Part shown: piece by piece, positions 1-8,203 of the stretch | Position numbering within the stretch: the first letter of the stretch is position 1 | Layout of the letters: each line of letters begins with the position of its first letter | Assembly: GCA_035539135.1 (NCBI GenBank) | Contig: DATLJD010000010.1 | Span: forward strand, 40,303-104,302 | Source of the DNA: JABFWF01 sp035539135 | GTDB lineage: Bacteria; Pseudomonadota; Gammaproteobacteria; Xanthomonadales; Xanthomonadaceae | Direction of reading: 5' to 3' | Length of the DNA stretch: 64,000 bases | Made by a program: the position numbers and the translations under genes | Notes under the pieces: model-generated | The model's database searches: none | What the model was told of the DNA's origin: nothing | The model's input: the letters and a program-made list of their open reading frames with translations, nothing else

Positions 1-2
1 AC

Positions 3-335
3 CCGGACGACCACTATGGCCCGCGCTACGTCGAAGACCTGGTGCTCGCCACCCGCTACGCGCCGGACCAGGCGCGGATCGGCAAGGCGCGACGCTTCCA
101 GGCGCGCGACGGCGCGTGCCTGGAAGATCCGTCCGCGCCCGCGTACCGGGTCGGCCCCTTCCTGTCGCGGCGGTCGATGATCGAGCGCTGCCTGGATGTC
201 GGCCTCAAGGGATTGAGCCAACTGATCGACCGGATGGAAGAGGCGCAGTACGACAGATTGGATGGCTTGGTTGTAGACGGCTTCGAATACTGTCTTGGTG
301 GTGCCTTACAGCCGATGGATCGAGTGGAAGTTTAA
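3..335 (+). CDS. C-terminal fragment of a glycosyltransferase-like protein (5' end outside window)
   Basis: The reading frame is open from the first bases of the window to a TAA at 333-335, so only the last 110 or so residues are visible. They contain a DDHYGPRYVEDLVLATRYA stretch followed by IGKARRF, a combination that resembles proteins of polysaccharide and teichoic-acid-type clusters carrying glycosyltransferase domains. No catalytic motif of a named glycosyltransferase family lies in the visible part, so the family is an inference from that resemblance and from the context. The next gene starts 2 bases after the stop, so the two are likely co-transcribed. The last third is less GC-rich than the beginning, matching the next gene rather than the rest of the window. 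Confidence 0.55.
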   Translation, partial: PDDHYGPRYVEDLVLATRYAPDQARIGKARRFQARDGACLEDPSAPAYRVGPFLSRRSMIERCLDVGLKGLSQLIDRMEEAQYDRLDGLVVDGFEYCLGGALQPMDRVEV

Positions 336-337
336 AT

Positions 338-2305
338 ATGAATAAGGAGAGCGGCACGAAACTTGGAAGATTGGACTTCGGAGTCTTTGTTCCTGGTTAC
401 GCGGCCCAACTACAGCACGGCTTCAGGCCTAGAAGCGAACTTGCTGCGGTGAAGATGCGCCCGCCAATAGACTGGGCAATGGACCCTTTCGGTGATCGCA
501 ATTGGTGCTTCCAGTTGCACGCATGGCGAATGCTTGGGCCCATCTGGCATGAGCTCTACGGAAATAACTGGCAGCGCTTGAAAGACGAAGTCATGCCGTG
601 GGTTTTGGATTGGTATGAGTTTCACGTTACTCGGGGAAAGGAAGCGCCTTTTTCCTGGTACGACATGGCCACTGGGTTGCGTGCTCAACACCTTGCATTG
701 ATTGCCTATCTCCACCGCCACGGATTCATGCGTCTTGGTTCTGCGGAAGCATCGGTCGTCCAAGCGTTGTCCGAGATGCATGTGGAGAAATTGCTGGCTC
801 CTGGATTCATAGCCCAGAACAATCACGGAATATTTCAGGTAAGAGGGCTGCGACTGCTTGGAGCCGTGTGGGCCGGCGAGCCTTTTGTAAAAGGGGAGCA
901 ATTCTATTCATCGCGCATCATGAAGGGGCTCCTGACGAGGCAATTCGATGCGCATGGAGTCCACGTAGAAAATTCGCCCGAATACCACAGGCTCATATAC
1001 AAGAAGTTCAATGAGATCCGACCTGAACTGTTCCCAGGAATCGAGCAGCAGCTAGCGAAGACTCTGCAGAAGGCAAAAGAAGTCCTTCCCTGGTTCACCT
1101 TGCCGGATCAAACGATAGCGGCCTTCGGAGACAGCGCCGGCAAGGGGGAACCTTTGGCTCCTGGCGCACGTCCCGATCTCGTTGTTGAAACGGGGGAAGG
1201 TGCGTACTGGGTGCGCGATCTCTCCAAGAGTGGATATGTAGTGATTCGAACGCATCCCGAGATGGATGCTTCGCGTGCGGCCATGCTGATCATGAAGGGT
1301 CAGGCATTGAGCCGCACGCACGCCCATGCTGACCACTTGAGCGTAATTCTTTACCACGCTGGTCGTCACTTGCTGGTGGACTCTGGAAAGTTCACCTACA
1401 ACCGAGGTGATTGGCGTGACTACTTCATCAGCGACCGGGCGCACAATGTAGTGGGCTTGGTGGGAGGGGACTTCGGCCCAGAAGACACCGTAACGACGGG
1501 CCCCGGGCTCGGCCCGGTTTCCGTGGCAGAGGGGGTGGTCTCGGTTGAGGGCGAAGTGGCGCGTGGGGAGTTCTTTTGCCATCGCCGCAAGCTAGAGTTC
1601 CGCCCTGGTGCTTGGTTGGACGTCTACGATCAAATTCGCGCTCGGCCAGGAGATGCTCCAGTTGCCTACTGGCACCTTGCGCCCGGCATTGATGCCGAGC
1701 GCTCGTCAGGTGGCGTGGACTTGTTTTCCAATGGGCAGCGCCTGGCACGCATTACTGTATCTGATCCGCAGTTCACGCCGAAGTTGATTCATGGCAGTAC
1801 GGATCCTCGCATCCAAGGTTGGGTCAGCCGGTCTTATGGAGCCAAGGAAGGGGCGACGGTCATTGAGTACAGGGGTCAGCCGGGTTGCGCCGATATTCAG
1901 ACGCGCATTGAACTATTCCAACCCGCAGGGCTCGAGCCAGGCAAGTTGCCTAGGCGCTTGTGTCACGGCATTCGTTTTCCATTTTCGTTTGTATTTGTTG
2001 CGGACAGGGTGTTGGTCCAGTCAGATGGAAGTACGCAGCGCATGGTCACCGTGGATTTGCCGGAAGCATATCCATTGGCTGTGACCAATGCCGTGTCGAA
2101 TGCACTTCAAGAAAAGGGCTTCCGTGTATCCACGCAAAGCACAGGCAACGGAACGCATTGTGTGAATCTCATACACGACGATCGCACCCATGCAACACTT
2201 CGAGTGCACACGCAAAGGGATGCTAAGCCAGCGCGCCTGGTTCTTTGCTGGAAAAGGGTGCCTCGTAAGAGCAGGCAACAGGACTCTGCTAGGGGTGGAG
2301 CATGA
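338..2305 (+). CDS. Heparinase II/III family protein (polysaccharide lyase-like)
   Basis: A 655-residue protein of the heparinase II/III (alginate-lyase-like) superfamily. The N-terminal ~300 residues are helical and rich in Trp and Tyr, as in the toroid domain. The hallmark THAHADHLS segment lies at about residues 326-335 and is followed by LLVDSGKFTYN, where the beta-sandwich begins. Members of this family sit in capsule and O-antigen clusters, where they are thought to cleave or trim polysaccharide; substrate and cell location here are unknown and no clear signal peptide is visible. The ATG at 338 is preferred because it lies 2 bases after the upstream stop; an upstream extension of the frame would overlap that gene. 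DNA is clearly less GC-rich than elsewhere, with many A/T third positions, suggesting recent acquisition. Confidence 0.85.
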   Translation: MNKESGTKLGRLDFGVFVPGYAAQLQHGFRPRSELAAVKMRPPIDWAMDPFGDRNWCFQLHAWRMLGPIWHELYGNNWQRLKDEVMPWVLDWYEFHVTRGKEAPFSWYDMATGLRAQHLALIAYLHRHGFMRLGSAEASVVQALSEMHVEKLLAPGFIAQNNHGIFQVRGLRLLGAVWAGEPFVKGEQFYSSRIMKGLLTRQFDAHGVHVENSPEYHRLIYKKFNEIRPELFPGIEQQLAKTLQKAKEVLPWFTLPDQTIAAFGDSAGKGEPLAPGARPDLVVETGEGAYWVRDLSKSGYVVIRTHPEMDASRAAMLIMKGQALSRTHAHADHLSVILYHAGRHLLVDSGKFTYNRGDWRDYFISDRAHNVVGLVGGDFGPEDTVTTGPGLGPVSVAEGVVSVEGEVARGEFFCHRRKLEFRPGAWLDVYDQIRARPGDAPVAYWHLAPGIDAERSSGGVDLFSNGQRLARITVSDPQFTPKLIHGSTDPRIQGWVSRSYGAKEGATVIEYRGQPGCADIQTRIELFQPAGLEPGKLPRRLCHGIRFPFSFVFVADRVLVQSDGSTQRMVTVDLPEAYPLAVTNAVSNALQEKGFRVSTQSTGNGTHCVNLIHDDRTHATLRVHTQRDAKPARLVLCWKRVPRKSRQQDSARGGA

Positions 2306-4371
2306 CAGCAGCAAAGCCCCACCCGGGGATGGCCTACCGCCCGGACATCGACGGCCTACGCGCCATCGCGGTGCTGAGCATCGTGCTGTTCCACATCAAC
2401 ACGGACCTCGTCCCCGGCGGCTTCATCGGCGTGGACGTGTTCTTCGTGATTTCCGGATTCCTGATCACGACCATCATCCATCGCGAGATGCAACGCGGGA
2501 CGTTCTCCTTCAAGGAGTTCTACCGGCGCAGGATGCTGCGGATCGCCCCGGCCTACCTGGTCGCCACTCTCGCGACCTTGCTGGCCGGCTGCGTGCTCCT
2601 GCTGCCCGCAGAACTCGCCGCGCTGGGGCGCTCCGCGGCGTGGAGCGCGGTGTCGCTGCCGAACGTCTATTTCTGGAAGTACCTGGACACGAGCTATTTC
2701 GCCGAGGCGAGCGACCAGGTGCCGTTGCTCCACTTGTGGTCGCTCGGCGTCGAGGAGCAGTTCTACCTGCTGTGGCCGGCCACGCTGCTGCTGCTCGGCT
2801 TGGCCGCCCGGCGCAGGGTGGTCCTGCTCGGGATCCTCGCGTTGCTGGCCGCGGCGTCGTACCACTACGGCCACGTGCAGGCGGGCAAGGACCTGTCCTT
2901 CGCGTACTACATGTTGCCCACGCGCGCGGGCGAGCTGCTCACCGGCGCGATCCTCGCGCTGCTGCCTTGGCCGGCGCCGGGCGAGGCGGAGCGGCCATCG
3001 CCGGCGGTACGGGTGCTCGGCGAGGCCGGCGCGCTGGCCGGCTACGCGTTGCTGTACCTGGGCTTCTACAAGCTGGACGGGGAGTCGCTGTTTCCGGGCT
3101 GGAATGCCCTGTATCCGTGCCTCGGCGCGGCCTTCCTGATCGCCGCCGGCGGCCGCGGACGGCCTTGGCTGATGGCCCCGCTGCGCTGGAAGCCGGTCGT
3201 CTGGATCGGCCTGATCTCCTATTCCCTGTATCTGTGGCATTGGCCGATCCTGGCCTTCGTGCGCTATTTCGCGGGCACGGTGTCGCCGCGTGCCGGGGTC
3301 GCGTGCTTCGTGGCCATGCTGGTGCTGTCTTTCCTGAGCTACCGGTACGTCGAGCTGCCGTTCCGGGAGCGTCGCGGGGTGCAGCGGCGTCCCTTCGGGA
3401 AGGTCTTCGCCGGCTACGCGACCTCCGTCGGCGTCGTGGTGATCCTGGGCGCGGTGCTGGTGGGCACGCACGGGCTGGGACGCGTCATCGAGCGGGCCTA
3501 CCCGGAGTACCACCAGGCGCAGGTGGCGCTCGACCTCAGGACGCGCTCGGCCCTCAAGTTCAAGTACAACTGCCAGGAATCCACCTTCGTGCCGGGCCTT
3601 TTCCGCGACGCCAACTGTGTCGTCGGCGCCAAGGCCCGCGGTCGGAAGCCGCGCCCCGCGGCGCTGCTGGTGGGGGATTCCAATGCAGCCCATTACATCG
3701 GCGTCCTGGGAGCGATCGCCGAAGACCAGGGCTTCTCGTTCCGCAACGCCACCGTCTCGTCCTGCCCGCCTTTGTTCGGCTCGCCAGACGCCTATGGCAA
3801 GCCGACCGATCGCCCGGGATGCACGGCTTACCGCAACGCGGTCAGGCGGGAAAGCAAGCGCTACGACTATGTGTTCCTCGGCGCGCAGTGGGCCTACCAC
3901 AGCAAGGTGCCCGGGTTCGAGCGCGACCTGGCCAGAACCATCAAGGAACTGAAGCGCAGGGGCCAACACGTCGTCGTGCTCGGCCTGGTGCCCCGTTTCC
4001 GCTCCTACAACCGCAATTGCGAAGCGCGTCGCCTGCGCCTGCCGGCGGTGGATTGCAGGACCCGGGCGGAAGAAGGGGCGAACGCGAACAGCAGGATGAA
4101 CAAACGCCTGAAAGCGATCGCCAAGGCCAACAAGGCGTACTACATGGATGTGGTCCGGGTGATCTGCCCGGGCGGGGAGTGCACGCCCTATCTGGACGGG
4201 CAGCCCGTTTATTACGACGACGGGCACCTGAGCATGACCGGCTCCTGGGAAGTCGGCAGGGTCCTTGCCGACACCGGGATGCCCTTGCGCAACGTGTTCA
4301 CCAGGCTCGGGCGGCAGGCGAGGGCGGAGGCGCCGGCCGGATCGAAGCGCGCGGCCAATCCGATACCATGA
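2302..4371 (+). CDS. Acyltransferase-3 membrane protein with C-terminal SGNH domain (OafA/YrhL type)
   Basis: A 689-residue integral membrane protein. Residues ~10-375 form an acyltransferase-3 domain, starting with YRPDIDGLRAIAVLSI and containing the RRRMLRIAPAY motif and about ten hydrophobic segments. The C-terminal ~250 residues form a periplasmic SGNH hydrolase-like domain with LLVGDSN near residue 457 (nucleophile Ser) and DDGHLS near residue 640 (Asp-His pair). OafA-type enzymes use cytoplasmic acyl-CoA to O-acetylate surface polysaccharide, so O-antigen or capsule acetylation is the likely job. The ATG overlaps the preceding stop as ATGA and has GGTGGAG upstream, so translation is probably coupled to the heparinase gene, although GC content here is back to the genome norm. 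Confidence 0.88.
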   Translation: MTAAKPHPGMAYRPDIDGLRAIAVLSIVLFHINTDLVPGGFIGVDVFFVISGFLITTIIHREMQRGTFSFKEFYRRRMLRIAPAYLVATLATLLAGCVLLLPAELAALGRSAAWSAVSLPNVYFWKYLDTSYFAEASDQVPLLHLWSLGVEEQFYLLWPATLLLLGLAARRRVVLLGILALLAAASYHYGHVQAGKDLSFAYYMLPTRAGELLTGAILALLPWPAPGEAERPSPAVRVLGEAGALAGYALLYLGFYKLDGESLFPGWNALYPCLGAAFLIAAGGRGRPWLMAPLRWKPVVWIGLISYSLYLWHWPILAFVRYFAGTVSPRAGVACFVAMLVLSFLSYRYVELPFRERRGVQRRPFGKVFAGYATSVGVVVILGAVLVGTHGLGRVIERAYPEYHQAQVALDLRTRSALKFKYNCQESTFVPGLFRDANCVVGAKARGRKPRPAALLVGDSNAAHYIGVLGAIAEDQGFSFRNATVSSCPPLFGSPDAYGKPTDRPGCTAYRNAVRRESKRYDYVFLGAQWAYHSKVPGFERDLARTIKELKRRGQHVVVLGLVPRFRSYNRNCEARRLRLPAVDCRTRAEEGANANSRMNKRLKAIAKANKAYYMDVVRVICPGGECTPYLDGQPVYYDDGHLSMTGSWEVGRVLADTGMPLRNVFTRLGRQARAEAPAGSKRAANPIP

Positions 4372-4433
4372 GCGGATTGCTCCCGTCACGGCCGGCGAAC
4401 GGGGGTCAGCTGAATGCAAGGAGTAGTGAATCG

Positions 4434-4907
4434 ATGAAAAAGATGATGATGTGCATGCTCGTCGCGGGCATGCTGGTCGCCTGCAACGAGCAGGCGCCCT
4501 CCCCGGATCGTGCCGACGCCGCGGCGAAGGTCGGCGTGGCGCGGGAGCCAGCGGGGCACAAGCCGCTCCACGAACCGATGTTCGATGGTTACCGCCCTTC
4601 GTTCGAGTACGCGCTCCGGTCCGACAAGGTCGGGACCGGCAAGGACGGCAAGACGGTGCGCCGGGTGATCCTCGAGTACTTCGGCGACGACGAAACCAGG
4701 CTCGTCGCCGCGCTGGACCACGACCTGAAACGACGTGGCTACGCGGCGAAGCCGTGGCGCGAGGACGGGGGGCGGCGCGACACGCAGTACGTCAAGAAGG
4801 GTGGATCGCGCGTGGGCGTCACCATCACCCCCGCGACGGATGCCCTGGCCATGCGCAATCCGGAGGCGGACGGCGTGGTGAAGTTCGTCTGGGTGGTGGC
4901 GCCTTAG
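4434..4907 (+). CDS. Small lipoprotein of unknown function
   Basis: A 157-residue protein starting MKKMMMCMLVAGMLVAC, a lipoprotein signal peptide with lipobox LVAC at residues 14-17, so the mature protein is probably lipidated at Cys17. The mature part is hydrophilic; one segment (VRRVILEYFGDDETRLVAALDHDLKRRGY is the region, about residues 75-105) looks like a small alpha/beta fold, followed by a Lys/Arg-rich strand. I do not recognise a family. An AAGGAG ribosome binding site lies 10 bases before the ATG. It lies 62 bases after the acyltransferase gene and 2 bases before the next membrane-protein gene, so it probably belongs to the same transcript and acts with them at the cell envelope. 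Confidence 0.7.
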   Translation: MKKMMMCMLVAGMLVACNEQAPSPDRADAAAKVGVAREPAGHKPLHEPMFDGYRPSFEYALRSDKVGTGKDGKTVRRVILEYFGDDETRLVAALDHDLKRRGYAAKPWREDGGRRDTQYVKKGGSRVGVTITPATDALAMRNPEADGVVKFVWVVAP

Positions 4908-4909
4908 CC

Positions 4910-6547
4910 ATGGCGAGGCTGCCGGCGGGCCGGCGCAGGAGTCCGCCGGAGCAACTGGTCTTCCTCGGCGGGCTAGGGCTGCTGCTGTTCGCCAACCTGG
5001 TCCTGTTGCTTTGGAGCGGTGACCTGCCGAAGGCGGTCGCCCTCCGCTCGAGCGGCTTCGCCTTCCCGGCGCTGGAGGCGTCCGGCCAGCCGCTCCGCAA
5101 CCTGGCCTTGATCCTGCTGGTCGGTCTCGCTGTCTTGGCGGGCGGCTTCCGGCGCCGAGCGCCGGATTTCCCGTGCTCTTCGCGTTGGCTGCCGGCACGC
5201 GACATCCTGCTGGTCGCCGCGGCCGCGGCCTTCCTGCTCGGTGCCTGCCTGGCCTATCCGCCGCAGATCTCGGCGACCAATTTCCGCATCATCTGGGTGG
5301 ACTGGGCCGGCCCGGACCTGAAGATCCGCTACTTCGGACAGCTCCTGCGCGAGTTGTTCTATGGCTACCCGCACCTGCTGCAGGGCGCCGCGACGCTGGT
5401 CGCCTTCCTTGCCCTGCAAGGCATCTCGCGCCGCATCGGCTACGGACGCATCGGCGCCTGCGTTGCGGCGCTGGTCGTGTGCGCGTCGTCGGTGTTCGTC
5501 GAATTTTCCGGCGTCGGCGAGGACTGGACGATCGTCAGCGCCGCCAGCCTGGTCGTGCTGTGGGCCTACGCCGCGCGGCGATGGGGACCGCTGGTGATCG
5601 CGCTGGTCGTGCTCGGCGGCCTGCGCCTTCCGTCCGCGTTGCTGCTGCTGGTCGCGGTCACGCTGACCGAAGCGCTGCGCGCGGCCGCGCTCGCGACGCA
5701 GCGGCCGGTTCCGGGGCGCAGGTTGCTGCCGCTGTCGGCGGCGCGGCTCGCGGGCGCGTGGCTCGCGGTCCTGGGCCTGGCGTACCTCGCGTACCTGCAT
5801 TTCACTCCGCTGGGTGACGACATGGGCACGCCGGCGGCGCGCGAGCTCGGGAAGATCGCGGTCGACGGGTTTTCGCTGACGCCCCTGTCGGGGGTCTACC
5901 TGGGGCACGCGCTGTGGGCGCTGCCGGCGGTGGTGACGGCGGCCTGCGTCGCCATCGCGCTGACCGCGCTCCGGCACCTGCGCACGGCGGGCGGGCGCAC
6001 CGCGCTCGCGTCGGCCCTGGCGATGGGCGGCAGCCTGCTGTTCTACGAGATCTTCGTGGAGCACCAGTTCTACTACAACTACCGCTACCTCGCGCTGGCG
6101 TACCCGCTCGGAATCCCGGCCCTGCTGTTCCTGCTGGCCAGGGCGCCCGGCGGGCCCGCATTGCGGATGGTCGTGCTGGCGAGCCTGCTCGTGTGGAACC
6201 CGGTCGGGCCCGCATGGCGTACCGCCGCCGGCAACCTCGACGGGCGCCAGCAGATGGAGCACGAGTTGTACTCCTGTCGCGAAGTGTTCGCGCCATGGCT
6301 GGCGCAACGGCAGGTCTACGTGCGCGGCGGCGGCAAGGCGCTGTCCAATGCGATCGAATACATCAAGGACATCGAGGGCGCGGATACCTCGACCGGGGTG
6401 CGCAAGCTGAAGCGCCCCGACCAGCGCTTGCGCGGGGGCAGCGTCCTGCTCCTGCGCGATGCGGCCGGGGAAACCGCCGGGCTTTCGCCGGGCCGCACCG
6501 AGCGCGTCGCCGCGTGCCGCGGCTGGGTCGTGCTCAGGCCACGCTGA
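4910..6547 (+). CDS. Polytopic membrane protein of polysaccharide locus, unknown function (possibly GT-C-like)
   Basis: A 545-residue protein with about ten strongly hydrophobic segments spread over residues 15-430, then a soluble C-terminal tail of about 110 residues. A large loop after the third membrane segment contains WVDWAGPDLKIRYFGQ. The topology, with loops after early membrane segments and a soluble tail, resembles GT-C glycosyltransferases or polymerases, but I see no diagnostic DD or DxE motif, so this is speculation. It begins 2 bases after the lipoprotein stop and is therefore probably translated from the same message. Its last 14 bases overlap the 3' end of the oppositely oriented aminotransferase gene, a tight tail-to-tail arrangement. 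Confidence 0.7.
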   Translation: MARLPAGRRRSPPEQLVFLGGLGLLLFANLVLLLWSGDLPKAVALRSSGFAFPALEASGQPLRNLALILLVGLAVLAGGFRRRAPDFPCSSRWLPARDILLVAAAAAFLLGACLAYPPQISATNFRIIWVDWAGPDLKIRYFGQLLRELFYGYPHLLQGAATLVAFLALQGISRRIGYGRIGACVAALVVCASSVFVEFSGVGEDWTIVSAASLVVLWAYAARRWGPLVIALVVLGGLRLPSALLLLVAVTLTEALRAAALATQRPVPGRRLLPLSAARLAGAWLAVLGLAYLAYLHFTPLGDDMGTPAARELGKIAVDGFSLTPLSGVYLGHALWALPAVVTAACVAIALTALRHLRTAGGRTALASALAMGGSLLFYEIFVEHQFYYNYRYLALAYPLGIPALLFLLARAPGGPALRMVVLASLLVWNPVGPAWRTAAGNLDGRQQMEHELYSCREVFAPWLAQRQVYVRGGGKALSNAIEYIKDIEGADTSTGVRKLKRPDQRLRGGSVLLLRDAAGETAGLSPGRTERVAACRGWVVLRPR

Positions 6548-7700
6548 GCGCGCGCAGCGCCCGCTCGGCCGCCTCGAAGACGCGGGGCAGGTGGTCTTCC
6601 AGCCCCAGCCACAGGGGCATCCGCACCAGCCGGTCGGAGACGTCGTCGGTGACCCGCAATTCGCCGTGCGCGCGCGTGAACCTCAGGCCCGCCGGCGAGG
6701 AGTGGAGCGGAATGTAGTGGAAGACCACGCCGATGCCCTCGCCGCGCATCCGCTCGATGAAGGCGGTGCGCGCGGCGAGGCTGGGCAACAGCAGGTAGTA
6801 CATGTGCGCGTTGTGTTCGACGTGCGCCGGCACCACCGGGCGCCGCACCAGGCCGTCGCGTTCCAGCGCCGCGGCCCACGCGTGGTAGCGCTCCCAGATC
6901 GCGAGCCGGCGCCGGTTGATGGCATCCGCCTCGTCCAGTTGTGCCGCGAGGAAGGCGGCGGTCAGTTCGCTCGGCAGGTACGACGATCCGACGTCCACCC
7001 ACGTGTACTTGTCGACCTGGCCGCGGAAGAAGCGCGAGCGGTTCGTGCCCTTTTCGCGGATGATCTCGGCCCGCTCCACGAGGTCGTCGCGGTTCACCAG
7101 CAGGCAGCCGCCCTCGCCGGAGATCACGTTCTTGGTTTCGTGGAAGCTCAGCGCCGCAAGGTCGCCGATGCCGCCGAGCGGGCGCCCGCGGTAGGACGCC
7201 TGGATGCCCTGGGCCGCGTCCTCGATCACCGCCAGTCCGTGCTTGCGCGCGATCCGCAGGATCTCGTCCATTTCGCATGACACGCCGGCGTAGTGCACCA
7301 CGCAGATCGCCCTGGTGCGCGGGCCGATCGCCGCCTCGACCAGGCGTTCGTCGAGGTTGAGGGTGTCGGGTCGGATGTCGACGAACACCGGCACGGCGCC
7401 ACGCAGCACGAAGGCGTTCGCCGTGGACACGAAGGTGAACGACGGCATGATGACCTCGTCGCCAGGCGCGAGGTCCAGCAGCAGCGCGGCCAACTCGAGC
7501 GCGGCGGTGCACGATTGCGTGAGTAGCGCCTTCCTGGCGCCGGTGGCCTGTTCCAGCCAATGGTGGCATTGCCGGGTGAACGGGCCGTCGCCGGACAGGT
7601 GCCCGTTGTCGCGCGCCTGGAGGATGTTGCCTACCTCTCCGCCGGTCAGGTACGGCTTGTTGAACGGAATCGAGGGGAGCGGGTGTGGGGCGGCGTTCAT
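6534..7700 (-). CDS. wecE: DegT/DnrJ/EryC1-family sugar aminotransferase, WecE (RffA)-like
   Basis: A 388-residue PLP-dependent sugar aminotransferase. Visible hallmarks are NKPYLTGGE near the N-terminus, SFTFVSTANAF at residues 87-97, EDAAQGI with the PLP-contacting Asp161, and SFHETKNVISGEGG with the Schiff-base Lys190. The SFHETKN.ISGEGG form is typical of dTDP-4-amino-4,6-dideoxygalactose transaminase, which converts dTDP-4-keto-6-deoxyglucose and glutamate to dTDP-Fuc4N. Length equals the family norm. It is the last gene of the leftward run from etfBA and follows the small membrane-protein gene by 18 bases. The exact sugar product cannot be fixed from sequence because related aminotransferases make QuiN4- or perosamine-type sugars. 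Confidence 0.85.
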   Translation of the reverse strand: MNAAPHPLPSIPFNKPYLTGGEVGNILQARDNGHLSGDGPFTRQCHHWLEQATGARKALLTQSCTAALELAALLLDLAPGDEVIMPSFTFVSTANAFVLRGAVPVFVDIRPDTLNLDERLVEAAIGPRTRAICVVHYAGVSCEMDEILRIARKHGLAVIEDAAQGIQASYRGRPLGGIGDLAALSFHETKNVISGEGGCLLVNRDDLVERAEIIREKGTNRSRFFRGQVDKYTWVDVGSSYLPSELTAAFLAAQLDEADAINRRRLAIWERYHAWAAALERDGLVRRPVVPAHVEHNAHMYYLLLPSLAARTAFIERMRGEGIGVVFHYIPLHSSPAGLRFTRAHGELRVTDDVSDRLVRMPLWLGLEDHLPRVFEAAERALRALSVA

Positions 7701-7718
7701 GCGTGCATCCGGCGTGGG

Positions 7719-8114
7719 CTATTGGCTGGGACCGGCGCCGATCACGGCCACGCCGATCATGATCAGGGCAAGCCCTACCAGTTTGTGCATGGTGACGGGC
7801 TCGGCGAAGAACAGGAAGCCGGCCGCCAGGACCAGCGGGAAGGTCAGGGCGGAAAAGGGGAAGGCGTAACTGAGATCGAACTTGCCGAGGGCGATCATCC
7901 AGGTGACGCCCGCCATGAACGTGGACGCCACCGCGACGATCACCCACGGACGCAGGAACAGGCTGGCCACGTACACCACCCGGTCGTGGGTGCTGGCCGG
8001 CAGCGTCCCGGCCAGCCCGACCTGCCATTTGATCAGCAGCTGGCTGCTGACCGTGAACAGGATGGTGGCCAGGATCCAGACGTGGTCGAGCGCCTTCGGC
8101 GGTTGGGAAAGCAT
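7719..8114 (-). CDS. Small four-helix membrane protein, EamA/SMR-like (ArnE/ArnF-type flippase candidate)
   Basis: A 131-residue protein with four hydrophobic helices, ending in a GLALIMIGVAVIGAG helix typical of the EamA/SMR fold. The second half contains FDLSYAFPFSALTFPLVL, a pattern seen in SMR-like proteins of lipid-linked sugar pathways such as ArnE/ArnF. These small proteins flip undecaprenyl-phosphate sugars across the inner membrane. Being next to a GT2 enzyme of polyprenyl-phosphate type and a sugar aminotransferase supports that role here. The start at 8114 has AGGAA eight bases upstream; the open frame extends much further upstream but that part is shadow sequence over the ATP-grasp/HAD gene. 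Family call is good, substrate is inferred. Confidence 0.75.
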   Translation of the reverse strand: MLSQPPKALDHVWILATILFTVSSQLLIKWQVGLAGTLPASTHDRVVYVASLFLRPWVIVAVASTFMAGVTWMIALGKFDLSYAFPFSALTFPLVLAAGFLFFAEPVTMHKLVGLALIMIGVAVIGAGPSQ

Positions 8115-8203
8115 GTGCGATTCCTGTGGATCGGGTCGGCTCGCGGGGCTCGGCTGACGGGATCCCGCCGGGCTGCCGGTCGACCGCGAAAGTAGTACGT
8201 GGT

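Noticed and set aside
2356..4419. 687-codon minus-strand open frame opposite the acyltransferase gene
   Set aside because: It mirrors a well-supported acyltransferase-SGNH gene and its composition (many His, Arg, Gln, Ala) is that of an antisense shadow.
2190..4433. Long in-frame upstream extension of the lipoprotein gene
   Set aside because: The lipoprotein signal peptide begins at 4434 with a good ribosome binding site; the upstream part overlaps the acyltransferase gene in another frame.
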